Below, piece after piece: positions 17,396 to 26,252 of a DNA stretch of 64,000 nt. How positions within the stretch are numbered: the first letter of the stretch is position 1; every line of letters begins with the position of its first letter. The notes below the pieces were generated by a model. That model worked only from the letters and a program-made list of their open reading frames with translations, searched no databases and was not told the origin of the DNA. The stretch comes from Rhodococcus sp. 14-2470-1b (GTDB lineage Bacteria > Actinomycetota > Actinomycetes > Mycobacteriales > Mycobacteriaceae), in NCBI RefSeq assembly GCF_002259415.1, contig NZ_NPFY01000004.1:248001-312000 (forward strand), read 5' to 3'. Position numbers and translations under genes: made by a program.

Positions 17396-18295
17396 TCAGT
17401 CCAGCAGTTCGGCGGTGCGCAGCGCCGCGCGCACGTCCTCGTGATGCCACTCGTCGAGCTCGACGAGCGGCAGGCGGATACCTCCGGCCATCAGACCCAT
17501 TTCTGCCAGCGCCCACTTGACTGGAATCGGGTTGGGCTCGGCGAAGAGGGCGCTGTGCAGCCCCGCGAGCGTCGCGTCGATCTCCGAAGCCAACTCCGCG
17601 TCCCCGGCCAACGCGGCGGCACACATGCGGGCCATCGCAGCAGGGGCGACGTTGGCAGTGACGGAGATGTTGCCGTGGAAGCCTGCGAGCATGCTGGCGC
17701 GGGCAGTGCCGTCGTCGCCGGAGTAGAGCGCAAAGTCGTCCAGCTCGAGCGCGACGAGGTCACGAACACGATCGAGATCTCCGGCAGCTTCCTTCAATCC
17801 CACGATGTTCGGAACCTCGGCGAGCCGGGCAACCGTCGACGGCAGCATGTCGCAACCGGTCCGGGACGGGACGTTGTAGAGGTACTGCAGGATGTCGACG
17901 GCCTCGGCGATCGCGCGGAAGTGCCGGTACAGGCCCTCCTGCGGCGGCTTGACGTAGTAGGGCGTCACCAGCAGTGCACCGTCGGCACCCGCTGCGAGCG
18001 CGGACTTGGTCAGGTGGATGGCCTCGGACGTCGAGTTGGCCCCGGTACCCGCGATGACGGGCACACGACCGGCCACGACGCCGATGGTCCGCCGAATCAC
18101 CTCGGTGTGCTCGGACACCGACAACGTCGATGCCTCGCCACTGGTTCCGACCGACACGATCGCGGACGTGCCCTCCGCCACCTGCCGTTCCACCAGGGCG
18201 TCGAGCGCGGAGAAGTCGACTTCGCCCGAGGTCTTCATCGGGGTGACAATTGCTACGACGCTGCCGGTGATCACGCTTCTGACGCCTTCCGTCAT
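17396..18295 (-). CDS. dapA: 4-hydroxy-tetrahydrodipicolinate synthase
   Basis: A 299-residue class I aldolase condensing pyruvate with aspartate semialdehyde. Schiff-base Lys168 (GLKEA), Tyr140 and Arg145 (LYNVPSRTGCD) are present. Stretches such as SIVAIVTPM-like, YYVKPPQEGLY and EPNPIPVKWA are strikingly like Escherichia coli DapA and less like typical actinobacterial DapA. The pyruvate loop reads GTSGEA in place of GTTGES. It is not next to dapB or other lysine genes, so it may be a second copy or act on another aldehyde. Confidence 0.85.
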   Translation of the reverse strand: MTEGVRSVITGSVVAIVTPMKTSGEVDFSALDALVERQVAEGTSAIVSVGTSGEASTLSVSEHTEVIRRTIGVVAGRVPVIAGTGANSTSEAIHLTKSALAAGADGALLVTPYYVKPPQEGLYRHFRAIAEAVDILQYLYNVPSRTGCDMLPSTVARLAEVPNIVGLKEAAGDLDRVRDLVALELDDFALYSGDDGTARASMLAGFHGNISVTANVAPAAMARMCAAALAGDAELASEIDATLAGLHSALFAEPNPIPVKWALAEMGLMAGGIRLPLVELDEWHHEDVRAALRTAELLD

Positions 18296-18377
18296 GTGTT
18301 CGAATTCCGCTCGGAATCGTAGACGAACATGGTGAATAGCCGAGAACAGGCACGCTGATGGTCGTCTACGGTGAGGT

Positions 18378-19568
18378 GTGGAATCTCCGATCTCGAACTA
18401 TCTCCGCACCGTTCTCGACGAGTGTCGCGGATCCGACGGTGGATCGATCCCGCAGGGCAACGCGGAACTCGCGCGGGCGGACACCGATTTGTTCGGCATC
18501 GCACTCGCCACCGTTGGCGGCTCGGTCTACACCGCCGGTGACGCGGAGTACGAGTTCTCGGTCCAGTCGATCGCGAAGACGCTCGCTTATGCCCTTGCCC
18601 TCGACGACCGTGGTCGTGACGCGATGGCCGAGATCGTGGACACCGAACCGTCCGGTGACTCGTTCAACGAGATCTCGCTGGAACCCGAGACGGGAAGGCC
18701 ACGCAATGCGTTGATCAACGCTGGCGCACTTGCGGTTCATTCGATGATCGAGGGGACGTCCTCGGAGGATCGAGCCGAACGAGTCCGGTTGCTGCACAGC
18801 CGACTTGCCGGCCGAGAGCTCACAATCGACGCCGCGGTGCACGAAGCAGAGTTGGCGGCCGACGATCGCAACACCGGTATCGCGCACCTGTTGAAGGCAG
18901 TAGGAGTCCTCGGGGCCGACCCTGCCGAGGTGGTCGACGGATATGCCCGCCAGTGCGCGATCTCCGTCAATTGCCGTGACCTGGCTACGATCGCGGCGGT
19001 CATGGCAAACGGCGGAATCAGCCCCGAAACCGGAGAACGACTGCTCGACACCCGGCACAACCGGCACGTGCTGTCGGTGATGGCGACGTGCGGAATGTAC
19101 GACGGCACCGGAAGTTGGATATCGACGGTCGGGATCCCGGCGAAGAGCGGGGTGGCAGGCGCGATCATCGGAGTGCTCCCCGGGCAGGTCGGTATCGCTG
19201 TCGTGTCACCGAACCTGAACGAGCACGGCAACAGCGTGCGCGGAGTGGCGGTGTTCGAACGACTGTCGCGGGATCTCGAACTACACATGATGCACGTCTC
19301 TCCGACCGGCGACTCGGCTGTCCGGACCACTGCCGACGGTGACGACGAGGCGACCGTCGAGTTGCAGGGCGACCTCCGCTTCGCCGGAGCCGAGTCGATT
19401 CTGGTCGCACTCTCTCGGACGACAGCGCGTGCACTGGTACTCGACTTCGAACACGTCCGGGCAATCGACGATGCAGCCCGGTCACTTCTGCAGCATGCCG
19501 TGGACCGACTGCGCGAGGAGAACCGTGACGTGACGGTCAGAGATCCGCAGAGTCTGATGTCGGCCTGA
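18378..19568 (+). CDS. glsA: glutaminase with C-terminal STAS domain
   Basis: A 396-residue protein. Residues 1-300 are a serine-dependent beta-lactamase-like glutaminase: the SxxK nucleophile pair is Ser64/Lys67 (SVQSIAKT), and the NAGA motif (ALINAGALA) and GIPAKSGVAGAI are kept. It hydrolyses glutamine to glutamate and ammonia in the cytoplasm. Residues ~318-390 form a STAS domain (VELQGDLRFAGAESILVALS, LVLDFEHVRAIDDAARSLL), likely a regulatory or partner-binding module. GTG start; TACGGT lies 5 nt upstream, so it may be leaderless. Confidence 0.9.
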   Translation: MESPISNYLRTVLDECRGSDGGSIPQGNAELARADTDLFGIALATVGGSVYTAGDAEYEFSVQSIAKTLAYALALDDRGRDAMAEIVDTEPSGDSFNEISLEPETGRPRNALINAGALAVHSMIEGTSSEDRAERVRLLHSRLAGRELTIDAAVHEAELAADDRNTGIAHLLKAVGVLGADPAEVVDGYARQCAISVNCRDLATIAAVMANGGISPETGERLLDTRHNRHVLSVMATCGMYDGTGSWISTVGIPAKSGVAGAIIGVLPGQVGIAVVSPNLNEHGNSVRGVAVFERLSRDLELHMMHVSPTGDSAVRTTADGDDEATVELQGDLRFAGAESILVALSRTTARALVLDFEHVRAIDDAARSLLQHAVDRLREENRDVTVRDPQSLMSA

Positions 19569-19569
19569 T

Positions 19570-20505
19570 CTACTTGGGACGGCTTTTGGTCTTGGCCGCG
19601 TACATCTGCTGATCCGCCCTCGCCACGAGGGCCGCGCAGTCCTCGTCGGCAAGACGTTCGACGGCGCCGACGCTGACCGCCAGGGTCAACAACCTGCCGT
19701 TCCACGCGACGGGCTCACCCGTCAGCGTGCGGTCGAGCACAACGCAGAGGGCAGCGAGCGACGGTTCGGGTGAGGACTGCGGAAGCGCGACGACGAACTC
19801 GTCCCCTGCGAATCGGCCCGCGACAGCCCCGCTGGGCAACCACTCTCGCAATCGAAGCGCGACGGCTTCCAGGAGGCTGTCACCGGCACTGTGACCGTGC
19901 GTGTCGTTGACGATCTTGAGGTTGTCGACGTCGATGAACGCCAAGGTCACCGCTCGATCGTCAGCAATCCAACTGCTGAGGTGATCGAGAAACACTGCGC
20001 GCCTGGACAGTCCGGTCAAGTCGTCTCTCTCGGCTCGACTCCGCCACACGTGGGCGTCGTGCACCACCGGGTTGACCAGATCCATGCACACGATGAAGAC
20101 CTTGTGCCCTGCCAGCACGCCGACTCCCACATGCATCCAGCAGGAGACGATCACGCCGTCTTTACGACGCAGTTGCCGCAGGGCCCTTCTCGGTTCGGTG
20201 CGTCCGTTGACGTCCACCGCCGACGACACGATGTCCAGCGCCATTCGGCGGGCCGACACCCGCTCGGAATCCGGAATGAAGTCGGTGACGGGCGCGCCGG
20301 TGAGGTCGCCGGCGTCGTACCCGAGCAGCTCACGACATTCACCGTTCGCGGCGACGATCACCGAATCCAGACTGTGCACCACGACGGCGATAGGGAGCTG
20401 AGCGACCACTGCTTCTATCGCGACGACCTCGTCCTCGGTAAAGCCTCGGACGTCCGACCGACGGGTCGGTGCACCACCGAGTCCCGCCCCGCTCGTACCG
20501 CCCAT
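19570..20505 (-). CDS. PAS-GGDEF diguanylate cyclase
   Basis: A 311-residue soluble protein: PAS sensor in the first ~130 residues (VVAANGECRELLGYDAGDLTG) and a GGDEF domain from ~150. The signature is AGDEF (233-237), a variant often active, and the Mg-binding IDVDNLKIVNDTHGHSAGD is intact. The ATG at 20505 was chosen because upstream sequence of the open frame is not PAS-like. It converges with the glutaminase gene, only 1 bp apart. Confidence 0.82.
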   Translation of the reverse strand: MGGTSGAGLGGAPTRRSDVRGFTEDEVVAIEAVVAQLPIAVVVHSLDSVIVAANGECRELLGYDAGDLTGAPVTDFIPDSERVSARRMALDIVSSAVDVNGRTEPRRALRQLRRKDGVIVSCWMHVGVGVLAGHKVFIVCMDLVNPVVHDAHVWRSRAERDDLTGLSRRAVFLDHLSSWIADDRAVTLAFIDVDNLKIVNDTHGHSAGDSLLEAVALRLREWLPSGAVAGRFAGDEFVVALPQSSPEPSLAALCVVLDRTLTGEPVAWNGRLLTLAVSVGAVERLADEDCAALVARADQQMYAAKTKSRPK

Positions 20506-20600
20506 CGAAACCCGCCCCGCCGCCGTGTCCAGTGAACAGCCGTCAACACTACAGAGCGAACCGGTCCACGGCAGACGAACAGCACGCTTGGATGACGCCG

Positions 20601-21212
20601 TCACCGCCAAGCGAACACGGGTTGCTCGAAGTCCACGACCCGGGTGTGCCGGCGGTGCAGGACGACTTCTCTGAACTGATGCACGATGGCACCCGTCGGC
20701 GCATGGACCAGCGAAGTGCGGAACGGCCACTGGACCACGGGCCTGTCGGATTCCTCGATGGACACGAATCGTGGGTCCACATCGATCTCGGCGGCATCGA
20801 CCTCGTAGACGGTGGCAACTTCACCCGGGTCGGCCGTCATCGTCGACAACGTGTCTCCGACCCACACCACGAACGGAGTGATGACGTATCCGGACCGGGT
20901 GCCGTAATCGTCGAGGCGTCCGAGGATGTCCGACGGTTCGGCCGACAATCCGACTTCCTCGGCCAACTCCCGCAGACACGCCTGCGGCGCGGTCTCATCC
21001 GGGTCGAGGCTGCCGCCGGGCAGCGCGAACTGCCCTGGGTGCGCACGGAGCTTCGAGGGCCTCTTCGTCAGAATCATCCGGCGGTCGCCTGCCTGGCCGC
21101 CGATCGCGACAGCCACGGCCGCTCGCCTACCGTCGACGCGCAGTTCCCGAGGTTCGAAGTCTGCGAGTGCGGCCTCCATGGCGTCGCGTTCGAGTCTCGA
21201 TTCTTCGGCCAT
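20601..21212 (-). CDS. Nudix hydrolase, CoA-diphosphatase type
   Basis: A 203-residue Nudix enzyme. The Nudix box runs from Gly67 to Leu89 with REL..EE at 81-86. The preceding LRAHPGQFALPGG matches the NudL/CoA pyrophosphatase signature (LxxHxGQxxFPGG), so cleavage of CoA or acyl-CoA to phosphopantetheine and 3',5'-ADP is likely. The next gene upstream on this strand is the GH43-like one, 9 bp away. Confidence 0.82.
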   Translation of the reverse strand: MAEESRLERDAMEAALADFEPRELRVDGRRAAVAVAIGGQAGDRRMILTKRPSKLRAHPGQFALPGGSLDPDETAPQACLRELAEEVGLSAEPSDILGRLDDYGTRSGYVITPFVVWVGDTLSTMTADPGEVATVYEVDAAEIDVDPRFVSIEESDRPVVQWPFRTSLVHAPTGAIVHQFREVVLHRRHTRVVDFEQPVFAWR

Positions 21213-21221
21213 CGATGAAGC

Positions 21222-22193
21222 CTAGCCAGGTTCGGTCAGCACACCGACGTGACGTACCGTGCCGGACAGCCCTGGTACTTCCTGCCTGGGACTCCACGTC
21301 AGAAGTCCGTCCGCGCTGTCGGAGTAGTAGTACTTCCCCTCGGTATAGGCGTCGAAGTAGATTCGCCAGTGTCCGTTCGGCAGCTGGACGACGGCGGGGC
21401 CTTCGACCAGTGCACCCCAGTCCCCCGGCGGAACGAACGTATACGGCCCGGCGAGAGTAGGCGCTACCGCGTGTTCGAGCACCTTGTCGGTCTCGTTCTT
21501 CGTGAACGCGTGATAGACCCCTCCTAGTTCGACCACGGTCGTATCGATGCGATCGGCACCCAGGCCTGCGATGGGAAGCGGAAAGCTCCACTGCGTCAAC
21601 GACTGATCGAGCGCGGTCATCAGGTACGGGACGAATCCGCCTCCTGTCGACAGGGAGACGATGAGGTTGACCCGGTCCCCGTCGACGAACCACTCCGGTG
21701 CCCACGCCTTCGTGGTGAACGGCGAGAGGGAAGGTCCGTCCGAAGACCCGGCAGACCCCGTCAGTCCGGGAGGACCTGCCGAGCCCGTGCCGTCTCCGGT
21801 GCCCGGCAGGAACGCGCAACACAACGGGACGGGATAGTTGCCCATGGGCGTCCAGTCGACGCGATTGCCACTGCGCGCGAAGCCGATGTTCGCTCCGCCT
21901 CCCGTCGTGTACGCGACGTAGTACTGGCCGTCGGAATGCCGGAAGATGCTGGGGTCGCGGATCAGCCCGGACGGCGGCCGAAACGCGCCTTCACGAACTG
22001 TCCGGAAGGTGCTGCCGTCCGTGGACTCGTACACATCCATGTCGCGGTCGCTGGATGCACTGAAGCCGACGACGGTGTATCGAAGACCGCCTGGCTGCGC
22101 ACCACCGATGCCCGCCCCGGCCACCGTCAGACCCAGGACCAGACAGAGGACTGTCCACAGAGCGGCAGGACGTACACGCGCAGTCGGCTTCAC
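21222..22193 (-). CDS. secreted GH43/five-bladed beta-propeller protein
   Basis: A 323-residue exported protein with a Sec signal (basic MKPTARVRP, hydrophobic core to about residue 28, probable cleavage near GGAQP). The mature part has family-43 glycosidase features: LIRDPSIFR with general base Asp80, AWAPEWF, and VEGPAVVQLPNGHWRIYFDAY carrying the likely Glu. A serine/glycine/proline-rich insert lies at roughly 130-152. It may act on arabinan or galactan of the envelope or of plant material. The 9-bp gap to the Nudix gene suggests one transcript. Confidence 0.7.
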   Translation of the reverse strand: MKPTARVRPAALWTVLCLVLGLTVAGAGIGGAQPGGLRYTVVGFSASSDRDMDVYESTDGSTFRTVREGAFRPPSGLIRDPSIFRHSDGQYYVAYTTGGGANIGFARSGNRVDWTPMGNYPVPLCCAFLPGTGDGTGSAGPPGLTGSAGSSDGPSLSPFTTKAWAPEWFVDGDRVNLIVSLSTGGGFVPYLMTALDQSLTQWSFPLPIAGLGADRIDTTVVELGGVYHAFTKNETDKVLEHAVAPTLAGPYTFVPPGDWGALVEGPAVVQLPNGHWRIYFDAYTEGKYYYSDSADGLLTWSPRQEVPGLSGTVRHVGVLTEPG

Positions 22194-22262
22194 CGTCAGG
22201 AGTATCCACGTAGTCGTGCGTCGGGGAGCCAGTTCTGCACGGACCTTGTCGATCGTTACAAC

Positions 22263-22304
22263 AAAAAAGTGCGTTTACAACGACTGTTGCCGTTGTAAAC
22301 GCAC
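22263..22304 (-). terminator. strong intrinsic terminator
   Basis: Perfect 14-bp inverted repeat GTGCGTTTACAACG (22269-22282) and its complement (22291-22304) with an 8-nt loop, followed on the minus strand by six T (22268-22263). It ends the transcript of the 60-residue gene just upstream and insulates the GH43-like gene. Confidence 0.85.
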
Positions 22305-22329
22305 CGAAAGCGTTGTGAGGAGCGGGCGG

Positions 22330-22512
22330 TTACACCGTCACCGGGACGTCGTCGAACGCGTCCAGAAGATCTGCACGTACCAGGAAGGAATACGCACCCG
22401 CGCCCGACGGTTCGTTCTGAACCAACACCAATCCGTCGTCTCGAACGTCGCCGATGGTCACGATTACCGTGCTCTCCCCCGCTGTGAACTTAGCTCTGTC
22501 TCCGATTTGCAC
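22330..22512 (-). CDS. small conserved-looking protein, 60 aa
   Basis: A 60-residue beta-rich protein (MQIGDRAKFTAGESTVIVTIGDVRDDGLVLVQNE...) with alternating hydrophobic strands, like a small barrel or tudor/KOW-like fold. No family recognised. The strong terminator 26 bp after the stop supports a real single-gene unit. It is divergent from an SDR gene. Confidence 0.55.
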   Translation of the reverse strand: MQIGDRAKFTAGESTVIVTIGDVRDDGLVLVQNEPSGAGAYSFLVRADLLDAFDDVPVTV

Positions 22513-22583
22513 GAGGACCTAGGTACCCGCTCGAAGGACGTCCAAACCCCACCGTGAACTCGAAAGTCGAGGCCGACGCTCGA

Positions 22584-22589
22584 TACAGT
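22584..22589 (+). promoter_or_regulatory. leaderless -10 box of the SDR gene
   Basis: TACAGT ends 6 nt before ATG 22596; no Shine-Dalgarno sequence intervenes. Confidence 0.45.
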
Positions 22590-22595
22590 GCGTCC

Positions 22596-23372
22596 ATGCG
22601 CACACCTGCCTATACGAACGTCCTGGTCACCGGCGCGTCCGGAGGAATCGGCAGGGCCACGGCGCGAGCTTTCGCGGCAGCTGGACATCGGGTGGCCGTC
22701 CACTGTTCGACGGCAGTCGACGCTGCGGCGCACACCGTCGAACTCCTCGACGGCACCGGACACGTCACCGTCACGGGTGATCTCTCCTCGCCGACGGGTG
22801 GGCCGGGGATCGTCGACGAGGCAATCGACCGTCTCGGAAGTGTGGACGTGCTGATCAACAACGCCGCCGTCGGGCCGACCGAAACGAACCGACACCCCAT
22901 CACCGAGGGGTCGTTCGAGGAGTGGGAGTCGGCCTGGCGAGCGATGCTGCAGGTCAACCTCATCGGTGCAGCCCATACGACATGGGCCTTTGCCCGCCAC
23001 CTCATCGACAGGGGCACACCAGGTGCACTTGTCTCGGTCGGTTCCCGGGGCGCGATCAAAGGGGAGCCGGACTACCCGGCGTACGGTGCAAGCAAGGCCG
23101 GACTGCATGCGTTCAGCCAATCGATGGCGGTAGCGCTTGCACCGCACGCTATCTCGGTCACCGCCGTCGCGCCCGGGTTCGTGTCCAGCGAACGCCAGGC
23201 GGCCAAACTGGCCGGAGAACTCGGTGACGACATCCGTCGCCAGAGCCCGTTCGGTCGAGTGGGCACACCGGAGGAGATAGCGTCGACGATCGTCTTCCTC
23301 GCGTCACCCGAAGCCGCCTGGTGCAGTGGCACGGTGGTCGACGTCAACGGCGCGTCGTACCTACATCCGTGA
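22596..23372 (+). CDS. short-chain dehydrogenase/reductase
   Basis: A 258-residue classical SDR with the cofactor loop TGASGGIG near residue 11, NNAA in place of NNAG, and the catalytic YGASK motif (PAYGASKAG). The ATG at 22596 is preferred because it follows a leaderless -10 box and gives the expected N-terminus. Substrate unknown. It converges with the DHFR-like gene. Confidence 0.82.
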   Translation: MRTPAYTNVLVTGASGGIGRATARAFAAAGHRVAVHCSTAVDAAAHTVELLDGTGHVTVTGDLSSPTGGPGIVDEAIDRLGSVDVLINNAAVGPTETNRHPITEGSFEEWESAWRAMLQVNLIGAAHTTWAFARHLIDRGTPGALVSVGSRGAIKGEPDYPAYGASKAGLHAFSQSMAVALAPHAISVTAVAPGFVSSERQAAKLAGELGDDIRRQSPFGRVGTPEEIASTIVFLASPEAAWCSGTVVDVNGASYLHP

Positions 23373-23389
23373 GTGCACGGATGGAATGG

Positions 23390-23965
23390 TCATCGCACCA
23401 CGTCGTAGACGACCTTGACGACGCCGTTGGAGTACGCCGCGGATTCGCGGAGAACGAGACGCTGCTCCGGGCGTGAGTCGTGGCCGAAAAGATTTTTGCC
23501 GGACCCGAGGACGACGGGGAACACCAGCAGGTTGTAGCGGTCGATGAGTCCGGCGTCCGCCAGGCTGCGGGCGAGTTCGCCGCTGCCGTGGATGAAGATG
23601 GCTCCCCCGTCGGATTCCTTGAGAGCCGCGACGTCCTCGGCCGATCGCAGGATGGTCGTCTCGCCCCAGCCGTCGACCAGAGCTGTGTCGTCGAGGGTCG
23701 TCGACACGACGTACTTGGGTAGGTCCTTGTAGCTCGCGTGGTCCTCGGACCCGACCCAGACCGGCGCGAAGACCTCGTAGCTGCGGCGGCCGAACATCAG
23801 CGCCGTCGTCTCCTGCAGTTCCTCGCCCTTCAGCGAGAACGCCTCGGGGACGAATTCGGTGCGCATCACCCAACCGCCGCTGTGGTGTCCCTCCGCTTCG
23901 CCGCCAGGCGAATCCAGCACGCCGTCGACCGACACGAAACCCGTCCACACCAATTCACGTGCCAT
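23390..23965 (-). CDS. dihydrofolate-reductase-family (RibD C-terminal-like) protein
   Basis: A 191-residue protein opening MARELVWTGFVSVDGVLDSP, typical of the RibD_C/DHFR-like family common in actinobacteria. MFGRRSYEVFAPVW and IFIHGSGELARSLADAGLIDRYNLLVFPVVLGSGK are the conserved nucleotide-site blocks. It is probably an NADPH-dependent reductase of unknown substrate. The open frame extends 1.7 kb further upstream but that part is a shadow of the genes on the other strand. Confidence 0.8.
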   Translation of the reverse strand: MARELVWTGFVSVDGVLDSPGGEAEGHHSGGWVMRTEFVPEAFSLKGEELQETTALMFGRRSYEVFAPVWVGSEDHASYKDLPKYVVSTTLDDTALVDGWGETTILRSAEDVAALKESDGGAIFIHGSGELARSLADAGLIDRYNLLVFPVVLGSGKNLFGHDSRPEQRLVLRESAAYSNGVVKVVYDVVR

Positions 23966-24209
23966 CCGATTTCCCCAGTTCTCGTTCGTCCTGTGTTCTT
24001 CCGCGAGGCACCCTGTCACTCCCCGCCGGATCACTGTACAAACCGGACACCCATTCCAGAAGTGCCGAGTGGAACGTGAACGGCAGAAAAATCTACGCGT
24101 CGTGACCGATGTTCCGCAGCGTGTCCCTCGCGCATGATCGTGTTCGAACACCCTGCACACCCTGCCGAAAACCGCAACGGCACCCTCACACCGGAGAGCG
24201 AGAATCCAC

Positions 24210-24845
24210 ATGTCCGAGCCGAAGAACCTCAATCCGCTCTCCATTTTCACCGGCTTCATTCCCTGGATCGCGTTCACCCTGGTCGCGCAGAGAATGGCGG
24301 CAAACGGCGTCGCCTGGAGCGCACTGCTGGCCGCGGCCATCGGTCTGGTGTTCGTCGTCCGAGGCCGGCGCACGGGCAACCCCACGATGATGGACATGTA
24401 CTCGCTGGTCCTCTTCTCCCTGATCGCCGTCGTCGGCTTCGTCGGCGGCGAGAACATCGACAACTGGCTCTTCGAGTGGGGCCGGCCGCTCGTCGGCGTC
24501 GTACTCGGCCTCATCCTGCTGGCCACGGCGTCCACGCGCCCGTTCACCGCCGAGTACGCGAAACGGTCTACTCCGCAGGAGTACTGGACCTCGCCGCTGT
24601 TCCGGCGCATCAACTTCGTCCTGTCCGCCACCTGGGGCGTCGCGATCACCGTGATGGGCGCCGCGTCCGTACTCGTCACCGCCCTCGACGCGCACGCCAC
24701 CGGAACCGACAGCCCGTATCTGATCGACTTCTTCCTCAACTGGGCAGTACCGATCGTCTTGATCGTCATCATGGTGCACGTGACCAACACATACCCGGAC
24801 AAAGCAAGCGCCCAGGCCGCCGCCAGCCTCGGCGACGCCGCCTGA
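24210..24845 (+). CDS. integral membrane protein, 211 aa
   Basis: A protein with about six hydrophobic helices (FTGFIPWIAFTLVA, LLAAAIGLVFVV, LVLFSLIAVVGFVG, VGVVLGLILLA, and two near the end) and short loops. It resembles the uncharacterised septation-inhibitor-like/YvlD-type membrane proteins only in general features; no family was identified. Followed by a long hairpin terminator, so likely monocistronic. Confidence 0.65.
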   Translation: MSEPKNLNPLSIFTGFIPWIAFTLVAQRMAANGVAWSALLAAAIGLVFVVRGRRTGNPTMMDMYSLVLFSLIAVVGFVGGENIDNWLFEWGRPLVGVVLGLILLATASTRPFTAEYAKRSTPQEYWTSPLFRRINFVLSATWGVAITVMGAASVLVTALDAHATGTDSPYLIDFFLNWAVPIVLIVIMVHVTNTYPDKASAQAAASLGDAA

Positions 24846-24852
24846 GCGACGG

Positions 24853-24898
24853 GAACGAGAAGACCCGATGCCGTGACGGCACCGGGTCTTCCTCGTTC
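24853..24898. terminator. long hairpin terminator
   Basis: Nested inverted repeats: GAACGAG / CTCGTTC outer, AAGACCCG (24860-24867) / CGGGTCTT (24883-24890), and TGCCG-TGA-CGGCA at the tip. No T tract, as is common in actinobacteria. It separates the membrane protein from the dioxygenase-Tat operon. Confidence 0.65.
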
Positions 24899-24994
24899 AC
24901 AGGAACCTTCCAGCCGAGAGCCAGGGTCCTCACCGGATCGACGCCCACTATTGAACCTACTGAGCCACCGAGTGCCACAGAGGAGCAATAGGAA

Positions 24995-26002
24995 ATGACC
25001 CGAGTACCCGAACCCACCGATACACCCGACGGCCCGGCTTACGAAGGGCGCCTTCTCGATCGGCCCACCGAGGAGGTAGTCGATCAGGGTGCCCGCTTCG
25101 ACATGACCACGCTGGTGACTCGTCGTCGAATTCTCAGTGTCGTCGGTGCCGGGGCAGGCGCGCTGGCGTTGGCAGCGTGTTCCAGCTCGTCCGACGCAGG
25201 CAGTACAGCCTCGTCGACGACGACATCCACCGGTTCGACGACGGCCGCCACCGATGAAATACCCGAGGAGACAAACGGCCCTTATCCGGCCGACGGCACC
25301 AACGGTGTCAACGTCCTCGAGGAGTCCGGGATCGTGCGCAGTGATGTGACGTCCAGCCTCGACGGCGGCACCAGCGTGTCGGGAGTGCCCCTGTCCCTGA
25401 CCTTCTCGGTCACGGACCTGGCGAACGGCAACGATCCGTACGACGGTGTAGCCGTCTACATGTGGCAGTGCGATGCCGATGGCCTGTATTCGATGTACTC
25501 CGAGGGCGTCGAGGACGAGACGTATCTTCGCGGAATCCAGGTCACCGACGCCGATGGCAACGCCACCTTCCAGACCATCGTTCCTGGTTGCTACAGCGGA
25601 CGCTGGACGCACATCCACTTCGAGGTCTATCCGGACGCGGCCTCCGCAACGACTGCCGAGAATGCAATCGCCACATCGCAAATCGCCTTCCCTCAGGACA
25701 TGCTCGACACGATCTACACGCTCGACACCTACCCCGGTTCCGCCGAGAATCTCGCCCAGCTCGGCAGCCTGGACAACGACAACGTGTTCGGCGACGGCTA
25801 CGAGCTGCAGATGGGCACGTTCTCCGGTGACGCAGGCTCCGGTTACGTCGGATCGTTGTCAGTTGCAGTCGATGCCACCACCGAAGCCACGATGAGTACC
25901 CCTCCCGGGGGCGGTCCGGGTGGTGGTGGCCAGCCCCCGATGGGCGACGGCGCGCCGCCCGCAGGCGGACCGCCGAACGCCGGCCCCACAAGCTCCAACT
26001 GA
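24995..26002 (+). CDS. Tat-exported intradiol-dioxygenase-like lipoprotein
   Basis: A 335-residue exported protein. A 40-residue leader, also seen in relatives (PAYEGR..RP.EEVVDQG..FD), precedes the twin-arginine motif TRRRILS (42-48), a weak hydrophobic core and the lipobox LAAC with Cys about residue 63. The mature part has the intradiol ring-cleavage dioxygenase fold: TNGPYPADG, then VAVYMWQCDADGLYSMY, YLRGIQVTDADG and the Fe(III) site PGCYSGRWTHIHFEV (Tyr and two His). The usual WHCDA is WQCDA here. The last ~45 residues are a Gly/Pro tail. It is followed directly by tatA, tatC and tatB. Confidence 0.85.
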   Translation: MTRVPEPTDTPDGPAYEGRLLDRPTEEVVDQGARFDMTTLVTRRRILSVVGAGAGALALAACSSSSDAGSTASSTTTSTGSTTAATDEIPEETNGPYPADGTNGVNVLEESGIVRSDVTSSLDGGTSVSGVPLSLTFSVTDLANGNDPYDGVAVYMWQCDADGLYSMYSEGVEDETYLRGIQVTDADGNATFQTIVPGCYSGRWTHIHFEVYPDAASATTAENAIATSQIAFPQDMLDTIYTLDTYPGSAENLAQLGSLDNDNVFGDGYELQMGTFSGDAGSGYVGSLSVAVDATTEATMSTPPGGGPGGGGQPPMGDGAPPAGGPPNAGPTSSN

Positions 26003-26033
26003 CCCACTCCACTTCGAAAATTAGGGAAACACC

Positions 26034-26252
26034 ATGTTGCACAATCTGACCGGCTGGCACGCACTGATCGTCCTCGCGATCCTCCTGCTCGTGTTCGGCT
26101 CCACCAAACTCCCGTCGCTCGCCAAGGGCGTCGGACAATCCCTGCGAATCCTCAAAGACGAGGTGCGTGAGGAGACAGCCGGCTCGTCGACTCGCGACCG
26201 CATCGGTGCCGAGAACGACACCACGACGGTTCCGTACCGACACGCATCATGA
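26034..26252 (+). CDS. tatA: twin-arginine translocase subunit TatA
   Basis: A 72-residue protein with a short N-terminal helix (HALIVLAILLLVFGSTKLPSLAKGVGQSLRI) carrying the FG(S/A)xKLP hinge of TatA and an amphipathic helix after it. It forms the variable pore of the Tat pathway. Its TGA overlaps the tatC ATG (ATGA). It starts 31 bp after the Tat-dependent dioxygenase gene, so the substrate and its exporter are probably cotranscribed. Confidence 0.9.
   Translation: MLHNLTGWHALIVLAILLLVFGSTKLPSLAKGVGQSLRILKDEVREETAGSSTRDRIGAENDTTTVPYRHAS

Noticed and set aside
23390..25681. A 763-codon open frame on the minus strand
   Set aside because: Only its last 191 codons (DHFR-like protein) are protein-like; the rest is Arg/Ser/Pro-rich and lies opposite the membrane protein and the dioxygenase lipoprotein, a high-GC shadow.
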